Positions 7,834-16,429 of a DNA stretch of 37,428 nt are shown one piece after another. This DNA comes from Vicinamibacteria bacterium (lineage in GTDB: Bacteria > Acidobacteriota > Vicinamibacteria > Fen-336). Every line of letters begins with the position of its first letter. The first letter of the stretch is position 1. The stretch covers positions 1 to 37,428 of the forward strand of contig JAMPXO010000040.1 in the NCBI GenBank assembly GCA_023701125.1, written 5' to 3'. Position numbers and translations under genes: made by a program. The notes beneath the pieces were generated by a model. It did not search any database. It saw nothing but the letters and a program-made list of their open reading frames with translations, and was not told the DNA's origin.

Positions 7834-10572
7834 ATGCTCGCGGCGGACCACGCCCGCTTCGTCGCCCGCGCCCGGCGCGAGGCCGCGCGTTACGGCAGCC
7901 GCCCGCTCGTCTTCCTGCGCGAGTTGGTGCAGAACGCCCGCGACGCCGGCGCCAGCCGTGTCGAGTTCGTGGTCGAGGAGCGTGGCGACGGCTGCCGCAT
8001 CCGCTGCCACGACGACGGCTGCGGGATGACGGCCGAGCACGCCCGCCAGTTCCTGTTCCGCCTCTACGCCTCGAGCAAGGGGCACGTCGGCGAAGCGGGG
8101 CGCTTCGGCGTCGGCTTCTGGTCGGTGCTGCGCTTCGAGCCCGAGCGGCTGGTGGTGCGCTCGCGACAGGCCGGTGCGGCGGCCTGGGGCGTCGACTTCG
8201 ACGGCGGCCTGACCTCGGTCACCACCTCTCCCCCGCCGGCCGACTTCGCGCCGGGCACCGAGGTGATGCTCGAGCGCGCGGCGCCGTGGCCCGATCTCGC
8301 GGCCGCGGTGCGCGCGGCGTTGCGCGAGCAGGTCCGCGACGTGCGCCGACGGGACCGGCCCGGCGAGCGGCTGTCGATACGGCTGGCGGGCGAGGAGCTC
8401 AACGCCCCGCTCGCGCTGGCGAACCCGAGCGCCTCGTTCGAGGCCGGAGCGGAACGCGGCGTCGTGGGGCTGGCCCCCGCGCCGCGGGTCGAGGTGTTCT
8501 CGCTCGGGCTCCGCGTGCGCGACGCGCAGACTCTCGACGAGTTGCTCGGCGGGCCCGCGGCTCGCGCCTGGTGCGCCGTGCCCGGCCTGGCTCCGGCGAT
8601 GGTGCTGGAGAGCGCGCGGGTCGCTCCGCTGCTGAGCCGTGCCGACCTGCGCGCGGACGCGGCGCTCCGGCGCCTCGAGCGCCGCGCGCGGGCAGCACTG
8701 CGCCGGCTGATGGACGCCGAGCTCGCGCGCCTCCACCCGCCCACGCTCGGCGAGCGCTTCTCGGGCGTCTTTCGCGCCTGGCCCGGGGTGACCGCGTTCC
8801 TGGCGACGCTGGTCCTCGGCCTCGGCGTGCTCGCCGCCGTGGTTGGCCCGCGGCGCGTCGCGTCGGAGGCGGCCACGAACTTCGGCCCGGCCGCGAGCGC
8901 AGCTCCTGCTCCGCCGCTGCGCGCGCCCGCGACTGCGGTCGGAGAGGTCCCGCTTTCGTCCGCGTTGGGTCTGACGCGAGAGCCCGGGGTCGGCGTGGTC
9001 CACGGCGACGAGCCCGCCATCGCCCTCCGCTTCACGCCGGTGGAGCGGTCGACGCTGCTGGCGCTGCGGCGCACGCCCGCCGCGGAGCTGAGGTCGGCCC
9101 CGGCGGCCACTCACGCCGACGCCGCTGCGCCGCGCGACGACCCCGGCCAGGTCGTCGAATGGCGGGTACGGGTCCGCGTCCGCGATGGCGGTGGCGCTGT
9201 GCCGCTGCCGACCGCGATCGGCACCGATGTCGCGCGCATCCGGCCGCAGCCCACGCGCTGGCTCGTGCGCGCCGGTGAACCTCCACACGCCGAGTTCGCT
9301 CCGGGCTTCGCGGGCTGGGTCGAGTACGAGCTGGTCGCAGGGGCCACCGACCCGCCGCCCGCAGCCGTGTCGCCGCGGCCACTGCCGCTGCCCGCGCGGC
9401 TGGCCGAGGCGGCCCGCGTCCTGCGCACGTTGCCCGTCGCCCGGCGCCCGGAGGCGGCGCTCGCGTTCGTGCAGGGAGCGCTGCGCGAGGCCCGCGATGC
9501 CGAGGCGATGCGCCGCTTCGCGAGCGCGCCCGGCGCCGACTTCGCGAGCCGGGCCCTCGCGGCCGGGGTCGGCGACTGCGACGTGCTCAACGGCGTGCTG
9601 GTGCTGCTGCTCGACGGCGCAGGGCTGCCGTCCCGACTGGCCGTGGGTGTGGTGGCCCGCGACGGACGCGCCGAGCCCGGCCTCCACGCGTGGGCCGAGA
9701 CCCACGACGGCGAGCGGTGGATCGCCCTGGACGCGACGCGGCCGGGTGCCGCGCCGGCAGCGGCGCCGGGCCTTCAGGCCGCCCCGCTCATCGCGGCACC
9801 TGCTCCAGTCGAGGTGGCTGTGGCCCGTCAGCCGCTCCCTCCCGGGGAAAGCGCCGGCGCGGATCGCGGCGGGTGGTTCGCGGCGATCGCCGGCGTGGCC
9901 GTTCTCGCGGCCGTCGTGCTCTGGCGGCGCCGCGAGCGCCGGGCGGCGGTCAGCCCCGGCGCGACATCGGTCGACGACCTGCTGCGCGGCGCCCTGCGCC
10001 ATCCGGAGGCCTTCAGCGGCGCGCCGGCCGTGTTCGATCGGCCGCTGCTCGCGCGCGCGGGCGGCGGCCACGTGTCGCTCGGCGAGGCCTGGCGGGAGGC
10101 GGCGACGGGGCGCTTGTACCGGGCCGGAGACGGCTCGCGAGCGCTGGTCCGCGAGGCCCGAGCCCGCCGCGGCGTCGTGCTCGACGACCGCTCCGCCACC
10201 GCGGCGACGGTCGCCGACGCGCTCGGCGCGCTCGACCTCGAGGCGTGGGACGAACGCTGGCGGGCGGCCGAAGCCCATCCCGTCCTGAAGCAGTTGGAGC
10301 AGGCCTGCGCTCGCCACGGCCTGCGCTTCGAGGCGCGGCTCGGCCCGGGGGCGCGAATCGAGGCGCTGCCGCTGGCGGCACGCGGCCCACGCCCGCGGCT
10401 GCTGATCGGTCGCGACAGCGGCCCGTGGCGCGCCTTCGCGTCGCTGCCGCCGGCGCGCGCGACGTTCGAGCTGGCGCGGGATGCCGTGCGTCCGCTCGTG
10501 GTGCCCGCGGCCCAGGCCGTGCCGGTGCTGCGCGTGCTGGCCCGGGCCGCATTGGCCGAGGGCGCGCGTTGA
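7834..10572 (+). CDS. Membrane protein with Hsp90-like GHKL ATPase and transglutaminase-like domains
   Basis: A 912-residue multidomain protein with no family I recognise as a whole. Residues 1-about 290 form a GHKL ATPase of the Hsp90/sacsin type: N-box [13 protein letters not shown] (general base E30, Mg-binding N34, D37), nucleotide box HDDGCGM (D60/D61, G62) and glycine box [13 protein letters not shown] (G89-G94). A first membrane span covers about 316-338. The region up to about 675 should be extracytoplasmic. It holds a transglutaminase-like core with an intact triad: C582 (GVGDCDVLN), H618 (GLHAWAE) and D633 (IALDAT). A second span covers about 680-702 ([18 protein letters not shown]), followed by Arg-rich RRRERR and a cytoplasmic tail of about 210 residues of unknown fold. 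The inferred role is ATP-dependent transmembrane control of a cysteine protease/transglutaminase-like activity. Its stop overlaps the start of the next gene. Confidence 0.88.
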   Translation: MLAADHARFVARARREAARYGSRPLVFLRELVQNARDAGASRVEFVVEERGDGCRIRCHDDGCGMTAEHARQFLFRLYASSKGHVGEAGRFGVGFWSVLRFEPERLVVRSRQAGAAAWGVDFDGGLTSVTTSPPPADFAPGTEVMLERAAPWPDLAAAVRAALREQVRDVRRRDRPGERLSIRLAGEELNAPLALANPSASFEAGAERGVVGLAPAPRVEVFSLGLRVRDAQTLDELLGGPAARAWCAVPGLAPAMVLESARVAPLLSRADLRADAALRRLERRARAALRRLMDAELARLHPPTLGERFSGVFRAWPGVTAFLATLVLGLGVLAAVVGPRRVASEAATNFGPAASAAPAPPLRAPATAVGEVPLSSALGLTREPGVGVVHGDEPAIALRFTPVERSTLLALRRTPAAELRSAPAATHADAAAPRDDPGQVVEWRVRVRVRDGGGAVPLPTAIGTDVARIRPQPTRWLVRAGEPPHAEFAPGFAGWVEYELVAGATDPPPAAVSPRPLPLPARLAEAARVLRTLPVARRPEAALAFVQGALREARDAEAMRRFASAPGADFASRALAAGVGDCDVLNGVLVLLLDGAGLPSRLAVGVVARDGRAEPGLHAWAETHDGERWIALDATRPGAAPAAAPGLQAAPLIAAPAPVEVAVARQPLPPGESAGADRGGWFAAIAGVAVLAAVVLWRRRERRAAVSPGATSVDDLLRGALRHPEAFSGAPAVFDRPLLARAGGGHVSLGEAWREAATGRLYRAGDGSRALVREARARRGVVLDDRSATAATVADALGALDLEAWDERWRAAEAHPVLKQLEQACARHGLRFEARLGPGARIEALPLAARGPRPRLLIGRDSGPWRAFASLPPARATFELARDAVRPLVVPAAQAVPVLRVLARAALAEGAR

Positions 10573-11924
10573 ACGCCCCGCTCTTCGGCGTCGACGATGC
10601 CGCGGAGCTCCGCGCGCTGGCGGCGGCAGACGTGTCCGAGCCCGAGCAGGTGCCGGTCGAGTGCGTGCGGGCGCTCGCGGCGCTCGGCGCGACCCGGGTC
10701 GAGGTTCGCCTGGGCCGCCGCGGATTCCAGGTGGTCGCCCCGGGCGCTTCCCTGCCCGAGCCGCTGCGAGCCGCACTCGACACCGCGCTGGCGACGGCGG
10801 CCCCCGCGAGCGAACGAGCGCACGCGGTCGAGGAGATCGCCGCGGGGCCGGCCGCGTCGCTCGCGGTGCTGCTGCACCCCTCGGTGCAGGCCGTGCGCTG
10901 GACGCTCGCGCCGCCCGGTCTCGACGTGAGGCTCGCCACGCTGACACGCGAGTCCGCCCGCGAGCGGCTGCGGGCGGCCTGCCGCCACTCCCCGCGCCCG
11001 ATCCTCGTCGACGGCGCCTTGCAGACTCCGCGCCGGCCGCTGGACGAGTTCCCGTCGAGGGCATTGCCGGCGCCGGAGCGCGGGCGGCTGACCCTGCTCC
11101 CCGAGTCCGAGGCCGCGCGCGCGACCTTGCTCGTCCACGGCATCGTGCGCGCGGTCCGGCCGCTCCCCGCGCGGCTGCCGTTCGAAGTGGTGCTGGAGGT
11201 CGCCGGCACCGGCGGCGAAGCCCCGGACCCCGCGGCACTGCGCGATCACGCCGATGCGCGATCCGCCGCCTGGGACCAGCTCGCCGCGTCGCTGCTGATC
11301 GACGAGCTGCACCGGCCGCCAACGGACCCCGCCCGCGACGCCCTGCTGGCGGCCCTGTTCCTGCGCGGCGTCGAGGGCGGCCTGGCACCGCACGACTGGC
11401 GCCGCGTGCCGGCGCTGGTCGTGAACCACGACGGCCGGCGCGTGCGGGCCTCCGCGGACGAAGTCGAAGCCCTGGGCGCGGAGGCGGCGATTGCCGTGCT
11501 CGAACCCGGCGGGCGGCCGCGCGGCACGGTGCTGGAGGCGAGCGTGCCGGTGCGAGCCGCGCTGTCGCGGTTGCTCGGCCTGCGCTTCGAAGATGTCGCG
11601 CGACACGCGGAGCGCGCGCCGTGGCGCAGCCGGCTGCGCGCGGCCGTCGACGCGCTCTGGGCCCTCGCGGGGCGCGTGGCAGCGCGCACCCCGCTGCCCG
11701 CCCGCGCGCTGCTGCCGCAGGAGCGGGCGCTGCTCGCGGCGCTCCAGAAGGAGTGGCCGGCCTACCTGGTCGCCGGCCGCGGGCGCCCGCAGCGCACGCG
11801 GCGCGGCGTGGCGTTGCCCCGCGCCGCGGCCGACGTCGCGCTGGCGGCTCGCGGAGTTCAGCGCGATCCCGGGCTGCTCGCCGCCGCCGTGGCCCTGCTG
11901 CGGCCGCCGGCTCAGCGCGAGTAG
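10569..11924 (+). CDS. Degenerate GHKL-domain partner protein
   Basis: A 451-residue cytoplasmic protein without a recognised family. It starts at a TTG (10569) that overlaps the TGA of the previous gene, with GAGGG upstream, so coupled translation is likely. Its N-terminus aligns by eye with the preceding protein: ECVRALAALGATRVEV against [16 protein letters not shown], at nearly the same residue number (31 versus 30). The Glu is kept, but the Mg-binding Asn is Ala35, the following Asp is Ala38, and the DDG nucleotide box is replaced (VVAPGAS). It therefore looks like a pseudo-ATPase paralogue. Downstream segments such as WRRVPALVVNHDGRRVRASADEVEALG resemble the middle region of sacsin/Hsp90-like proteins, but only weakly. 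There are no membrane spans. The 3' end overlaps the convergent next gene by 13 bp. Confidence 0.78.
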   Translation: MNAPLFGVDDAAELRALAAADVSEPEQVPVECVRALAALGATRVEVRLGRRGFQVVAPGASLPEPLRAALDTALATAAPASERAHAVEEIAAGPAASLAVLLHPSVQAVRWTLAPPGLDVRLATLTRESARERLRAACRHSPRPILVDGALQTPRRPLDEFPSRALPAPERGRLTLLPESEAARATLLVHGIVRAVRPLPARLPFEVVLEVAGTGGEAPDPAALRDHADARSAAWDQLAASLLIDELHRPPTDPARDALLAALFLRGVEGGLAPHDWRRVPALVVNHDGRRVRASADEVEALGAEAAIAVLEPGGRPRGTVLEASVPVRAALSRLLGLRFEDVARHAERAPWRSRLRAAVDALWALAGRVAARTPLPARALLPQERALLAALQKEWPAYLVAGRGRPQRTRRGVALPRAAADVALAARGVQRDPGLLAAAVALLRPPAQRE

Positions 11925-12568
11925 TCGACCAACTCGCGGGGCAGACCGATGCCCGGCCGCAGGTCCGGTGCAGGGATCGGCGCGCCCGCCCGCAACGCGA
12001 GCGGGACGACGCCGGCCCAGCAATCGAGCGCGAGATCCTCCGGGTCGTCGCCCGGCGGGCCGCTGCGGACCTTGGCCGAGCCCTCGACGATCGGCAGCTC
12101 CAGCACCCGGGTGCCGAGCAGCTCCTTGGCGTTCGGCGGCCGCACCTGGGCGTAACGGCCGGGCGCGACGTGCTCGGTGATCGCCCGCAGCGCTTCCAGC
12201 TTGCGGTCGGCGTCGTCGACCGCGCGCAGCGTGCCGAGCAGCACGACCGAGCGGTAGTTCATGGAGTGGTGGAACGCCGAGCGCGCCATCACCAGGCCGT
12301 CGACCAGGGTCACGGTCACGCACGCCGGCACGCCGCCCTCGAGCGCGCGCAGCATGCGGCTGGCCGCCGAGCCGTGCACGTAGAGCGTCTCGCCGACCCG
12401 GGCGTGGATGGTCGGGATCACGAACGGCTGGCCCTCGTGGACGAAGCCCAGGTGGCACACCAGCGCCTCGTCGAGGATGGCCTCGATCGCCGCGCGATCG
12501 TGACTGCCGCGCGCCGGCAGGCGCTGCGCGGTGGTGCGCGGGGTGGGGACGAGGCCGGGGCTTGCCAT
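11912..12568 (-). CDS. Pyridoxamine 5'-phosphate oxidase-like flavin-binding protein
   Basis: A 218-residue cytosolic split-barrel protein of the Pyridox_ox_2 type. The segments HLGFVHEGQPFVIPTIHAR, ETLYVHGSAASRMLRAL, CVTVTLVDGLVMARSAFHHSMNYRS and VVLLGTLRAV are characteristic of the FMN-binding fold. The C-terminal AKVRSGPPGDDPEDLALDCWAGVVPL is a further signature of this subgroup. Its substrate is unknown; true PNP oxidase activity should not be assumed. Start ATG 12568 with SD AAGGAG. It is divergent from a MocR regulator with only 29 bp between start codons, a common arrangement that suggests control by that regulator. Confidence 0.9.
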   Translation of the reverse strand: MASPGLVPTPRTTAQRLPARGSHDRAAIEAILDEALVCHLGFVHEGQPFVIPTIHARVGETLYVHGSAASRMLRALEGGVPACVTVTLVDGLVMARSAFHHSMNYRSVVLLGTLRAVDDADRKLEALRAITEHVAPGRYAQVRPPNAKELLGTRVLELPIVEGSAKVRSGPPGDDPEDLALDCWAGVVPLALRAGAPIPAPDLRPGIGLPRELVDYSR

Positions 12569-12585
12569 CGGGGCTCCTTTTGTTA

Positions 12586-12615
12586 TAGAACGTACGTGTG
12601 TACGAACTAGAACGT
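12586..12615. promoter_or_regulatory. Direct-repeat operator candidate between mocR-like gene and PNPOx-like gene
   Basis: The octamer TAGAACGT occurs at 12586-12593 and again at 12608-12615, 22 bp apart (two helical turns). Between them lies a short inverted repeat CGTAC-GTGT-GTACG (12591-12604). The second copy is inside the regulator's first codons. On the minus strand TATAAC (12587-12582) could be the -10 box of the PNPOx-like gene. MocR proteins typically bind direct repeats in such divergent regions. That this regulator binds here is an inference. Confidence 0.5.
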
Positions 12616-13947
12616 TATCTGAAGGGCCAGGAGAGCGCAAGCGGCATCGCCGCCGCGGTCGAGGACCTGCTGCGGCGCGGGCGGCTGGCGCCCGGCGATC
12701 CGCTGCCGACCGTGCGGGCGCTGGCCGCCGCCCTGGAGCTGGCGCCGGCCACGGTCGCGGCCGCGTATCGCGAGCTGGGCCGGCGCGGGCTCGTCGCCGC
12801 GGCCGGCCGGCGCGGAACGCGGGTCGCGCCCCGCCCACCCGTCGCCACCGCGACCACGGGTGCTCTGCGCACGAACGACGTCGTGCCCGCCGGCCTGCTC
12901 GACCTCGCCTCCGGCAGCCCCGACGTCGCGCTGCTCCCCGACCTGGGGCCGTTCCTGCGCCGGCTGTCCGGCCGCGCCCGTTTGTACGGCGCGCCCACCG
13001 TGCTGCCCGCGCTGGGCGAGCTGGCCGCGGCCAGCCTGGCCCGCGACGGCGTGCCGGCCGCTGCGCTGACCGTCGTCGGCGGCGCCATGGACGGCGTCGA
13101 GCGCGCGCTGCTGGCCCACGCGCGGCCCGGCGACCGCGTCGCCGTCGAGGACCCCGGCTACCCCGGCGTACTCGACCTCGTCGGCGCGCTCGGCCTGGTC
13201 GCCGAGCCTTTCGAAGTGGACGACGAGGGCCCGCGGCCCGCCTCCCTCGCCGCCGCGCTCGACCGCCGCCCCGCCGCCTGCGTGCTGACGCCGCGCGCGC
13301 AGAACCCCACCGGCGCCGCGCTGACGGCGGCCCGCGCGCGCGAGCTGCGCCGGCTGTTCGCCGACCACGCCCAGGCCGAGTGCCTGGTGATCGAGGACGA
13401 TCACGCGGGCCCCGTCTGCGGGCGCGCCCTCCACCCCGTGGCGCCGGCCGCCGAGCGCTGGGCCCACGTGCGCTCGTTGTCGAAGTCGCTGGGTCCCGAC
13501 CTGCGGGTGGCGTTGATGGCCGGCGATGCGGCGACCATCGCGCGGGTGGAGGGTCGTCGCGACCTCGGCGCCGGCTGGGTCAGCCTGCTGCTCCAGGAGC
13601 TGGCCGCGCTGCTGCTCGCCGACGCCTCCGTGTCGCGGCGCCTGGACCGCGCGACGTCCGAGTACGCGGAGCGGCGGGCGGCGCTGGTCGCCGCCCTGGC
13701 CCGCCACGGCGTGGCGGCCCAGGCCGAGTCCGGCCTCAACGTCTGGGTGCCGACCGCCGAAGAAGCCGGCCCCGTGGCGACACTCGCCGCGCGCGGCTTC
13801 GCGGTGCGCGCGGGCGAGCGCTACCGCCTCCGCTCGCGGCCGGGGCTGCGGGTCACCGTCAGCCGCCTGCCGCTCGCGCAGGTCGCGCGCTTCGCAGGCG
13901 AGCTCGCCGCCGCGTTGCAGCCCGGCCGCGGACCGCGCGTGCCTTGA
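12598..13947 (+). CDS. MocR-family regulator (GntR winged helix fused to class I aminotransferase)
   Basis: A 449-residue transcription factor. Residues about 8-78 are a GntR winged helix (LLRRGRLAPGDPLPTVRALAAAL, TVAAAYRELGRRGLV). Residues about 100-440 are an aminotransferase fold used as PLP or amino-compound sensor. PLP-site features are kept: QNPTGAAL, the EDDHAG aspartate region and the Schiff-base lysine K296 in SLSKSLGPDLRVALM. Start GTG 12598, because the winged helix begins shortly after and the only room upstream is 29 bp; there is no clear SD, so the message may be leaderless. It probably controls the divergent PNPOx-like flavoprotein and itself. Confidence 0.92.
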   Translation: MYELERYLKGQESASGIAAAVEDLLRRGRLAPGDPLPTVRALAAALELAPATVAAAYRELGRRGLVAAAGRRGTRVAPRPPVATATTGALRTNDVVPAGLLDLASGSPDVALLPDLGPFLRRLSGRARLYGAPTVLPALGELAAASLARDGVPAAALTVVGGAMDGVERALLAHARPGDRVAVEDPGYPGVLDLVGALGLVAEPFEVDDEGPRPASLAAALDRRPAACVLTPRAQNPTGAALTAARARELRRLFADHAQAECLVIEDDHAGPVCGRALHPVAPAAERWAHVRSLSKSLGPDLRVALMAGDAATIARVEGRRDLGAGWVSLLLQELAALLLADASVSRRLDRATSEYAERRAALVAALARHGVAAQAESGLNVWVPTAEEAGPVATLAARGFAVRAGERYRLRSRPGLRVTVSRLPLAQVARFAGELAAALQPGRGPRVP

Positions 13948-14034
13948 CCCCCTCCGACGGGCCGGCGTATCCTCGCCAGAAATCGACGTAAAGCCCCGCA
14001 GTTCTTCAACCTTCGAAGAGGAGGCCCCGCACCC

Positions 14035-16350
14035 ATGGCCACGCGCAGCGTCGCAGACGGCTCGTCGAAGGAGCTGTCCTACCGCAAGCGGCTGATCGAG
14101 ATCGCGAACCAGCTGAACTCGGCCGCGAGCATCCAGGACATCCTGGTCGACATCAAGGACAAGATCCTCGACCTGGTCGAAGCCGACCGCGTCACGATCT
14201 TCGCCCTCGACACCAAGAACCAGGAACTGTTCTCGCTGTTCAAGGCGGGCCAGGAGGTCAAGGAGATCCGCGTCGCCAAGACCTTCGGCTCGATCGCGGG
14301 CTTCACGGCGCTGTCGCGCAAGACGGTCAACATCCGCAACGCGTACGACCCGTCCGAGCTGACCCGGCTGCACCCGAACCTCAAGTTCGACTCGCGCTGG
14401 GACAAGTCCTCGGGCTTCCGCACCACCCAGGTGCTGGCGACCCCGATCCTGTTCGAGAAGTACCTGCTGGGCGTGCTGCAGCTGATCAACAAGCGCGGCG
14501 GCCAGGGCTTCACGCCGAAGGACGAGGAGGCCGCGGAAGAGCTGGCCAAGATCCTCGGCATCGCCTTCTACAACCAGCACCGCGCGGCGCGCTCGAACAA
14601 GCCGTCGAAGTACGGCTACCTCGTCGACAAGGGCATGGTCTCGGAGAAGGACGTCGAGGCCGCGATCACCAACGCCCGCGTCAACCAGGTCGACCCGGCC
14701 AAGATCCTGATGGAGGACCCGTTCAAGGTCCCCAAGGAGGAGATCGGCAAGGCGCTGTCGCAGTTCTACAACTGCGGCTTCTGGGACGGCACCGGCAAGG
14801 TGATCCCCGAGGAGCTCAAGGCGCGGCTGACCCCGGAGTTCCTGAAGAAGAACTCGTGCGTGCCGATCGAGAAGCGCGAGGGCACGCTGTTCGTCGCGGT
14901 CGAGGACCCGTACGACCTGACCCGCCTCGACGCCATCAAGGCGATGAACCTGGCGCCACGGCACGACTTCCTGGTCGCGCTGCGGATGGACATCGTGGAG
15001 TGCATCCAGGGCACGTACAACGCCGGCGGCTCGGCCCCGATCGCGGAAGAGGCGGACCTCGGCCGCATCATCATGGAGCTCGGCTCCGGCGACGAAGACG
15101 ACATGGAGGGCGGCGAGGAGAAGAGCGCCGAGCCCGAGATCGACGAGACCGACTCCGGCATCGTCAAGCTCGCCAACCAGATCATCATCGACGCGTACAA
15201 CAAGAACGCGTCGGATATCCACATCGAGCCCTACGGCAAGCAGTCCCCCACCATCGTCCGGCTGCGCGTGGACGGCGACTGCCAGAAGTACCTGGAAGTG
15301 CCGGCGCCCCACCGCAACGCGCTGGTGCAGCGCTTCAAGATCATGTCGAAGCTCGACATCGCCGAGAAGCGCAAGCCGCAGGACGGCAAGATCCGCTTCA
15401 AGGGCCCGATGGGCGTGATCGAGCTCCGCGTCGCCACCATCCCGACGTCCGGCAACAACGAAGACATCGTGATGCGCATCCTGGCGGCGTCGAAGCCGCT
15501 GCCGCTGGACAAGATGGGCTTCTCCGAGCGCAACCTGACGGAGTTCAAGAAGATCCTCGAGAAGCCGTACGGCGTCTGTCTCGTCGTGGGCCCGACCGGT
15601 TCCGGCAAGACCACCACGCTGCACTCGGGGGTCGGCTTCATCAACACCGTCGACATGAAGATCTGGACCGCCGAGGACCCGGTCGAAATCACGCAGGCCG
15701 GCCTGCGCCAGGTCCAGGTGCACCCCAAGATCGGGTTCACCTTCGCCGTGGCCATGAAGGCCTTCCTGCGCGCCGACCCCGACGTCATCCTGGTCGGCGA
15801 AATGCGCGACCACGAAACGGCCGCGACGGGCATCGAGGCGTCGCTGACCGGCCACATGGTGCTGTCGACGCTGCACACGAACTCGGCGCCGGAGACGATC
15901 ACCCGCCTGCTGGACATGGACATCGACCCGCTGAACTTCGCCGACGCGCTGCTCGGGATCATGGCCCAGCGCCTGGTCCGCACCCTCTGCAAGGACTGCA
16001 AGGAAGCCTACAACCCGACCCAGGAAGAGATCACCGAGATGCGCGACGCCTACGGCCACGAGCTGTGGGACGAGCGGGTCAAGGTGCAGTGGACGCCCGA
16101 CATGCAGATGTACCGGGCCAAGGGCTGTCCGAAGTGCAGCAACAGCGGCTTCAAGGGCCGGATGGGCATCCACGAGCTGCTGATCGCGACCGACGAGATG
16201 AAGCGGATGATCCAGCGCCGCGAGACGGTCGAGAAGATGCGCGTCCAGGCGATCAAGGACGGCATGACCACGCTGCTGCAGGACGGCCTCGAGAAGGTTC
16301 TGCTGGGCAAGTCGGACTTCAAGTCGGTGCGGGCGGTCTGCATCAAGTAG
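14035..16350 (+). CDS. GspE/PilB-type secretion ATPase with N-terminal GAF domain
   Basis: A 771-residue cytoplasmic hexameric ATPase for type IV pilus or type II secretion assembly. Residues about 20-180 form a GAF domain (GSIAGFTALSRKTVNI, FRTTQVLATPILFEKYLLGVLQLINK). About 195-330 is an MshEN/T2SSE_N-like domain, and a Glu/Asp-rich linker follows. The motor domain has Walker A GPTGSGKT (519-526), Walker B DPDVILVGE (E589), the His box HMVLSTLHTNSA and a zinc tetracysteine (C652, C655, C698, C701). Start ATG 14035 follows GAAGAGGAGG. Codon choice is unusually uniform (AAG, GAG, CTG), suggesting strong expression. It stands alone: no pilin, GspF or GspL genes adjoin it, though a secretin lies 9 kb away. 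The GAF domain suggests control by a small ligand. Confidence 0.93.
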   Translation: MATRSVADGSSKELSYRKRLIEIANQLNSAASIQDILVDIKDKILDLVEADRVTIFALDTKNQELFSLFKAGQEVKEIRVAKTFGSIAGFTALSRKTVNIRNAYDPSELTRLHPNLKFDSRWDKSSGFRTTQVLATPILFEKYLLGVLQLINKRGGQGFTPKDEEAAEELAKILGIAFYNQHRAARSNKPSKYGYLVDKGMVSEKDVEAAITNARVNQVDPAKILMEDPFKVPKEEIGKALSQFYNCGFWDGTGKVIPEELKARLTPEFLKKNSCVPIEKREGTLFVAVEDPYDLTRLDAIKAMNLAPRHDFLVALRMDIVECIQGTYNAGGSAPIAEEADLGRIIMELGSGDEDDMEGGEEKSAEPEIDETDSGIVKLANQIIIDAYNKNASDIHIEPYGKQSPTIVRLRVDGDCQKYLEVPAPHRNALVQRFKIMSKLDIAEKRKPQDGKIRFKGPMGVIELRVATIPTSGNNEDIVMRILAASKPLPLDKMGFSERNLTEFKKILEKPYGVCLVVGPTGSGKTTTLHSGVGFINTVDMKIWTAEDPVEITQAGLRQVQVHPKIGFTFAVAMKAFLRADPDVILVGEMRDHETAATGIEASLTGHMVLSTLHTNSAPETITRLLDMDIDPLNFADALLGIMAQRLVRTLCKDCKEAYNPTQEEITEMRDAYGHELWDERVKVQWTPDMQMYRAKGCPKCSNSGFKGRMGIHELLIATDEMKRMIQRRETVEKMRVQAIKDGMTTLLQDGLEKVLLGKSDFKSVRAVCIK

Positions 16351-16373
16351 GGCGTAGCGGCTCGACGCGTCCC

Positions 16374-16406
16374 GGGGGCGGCCTCACGGCCGCCCCCTTC
16401 GTCTTT
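16374..16406 (+). terminator. Rho-independent terminator after the GspE/PilB-type gene
   Basis: A perfect 10-bp stem GGGGGCGGCC / GGCCGCCCCC (16374-16383, 16388-16397) closes a TCAC loop and is followed by TTCGTCTTT. It starts 23 bp after the stop codon and separates this gene from the symporter downstream. Confidence 0.8.
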
Positions 16407-16429
16407 GCCCGTGGCATCATCCGCGGACC

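Noticed and set aside
7807-11388. A very long minus-strand open frame (over 1,100 codons) opposite the GHKL-transglutaminase genes
   Set aside because: Arg/Ala/Gly-rich composition without domains; it is the expected shadow of G+C-rich coding DNA on the other strand.
12607-16173. A very long minus-strand open frame opposite the MocR-type and GspE/PilB-type genes
   Set aside because: No recognisable motif, composition of a shadow frame, and both opposite genes are clearly real.
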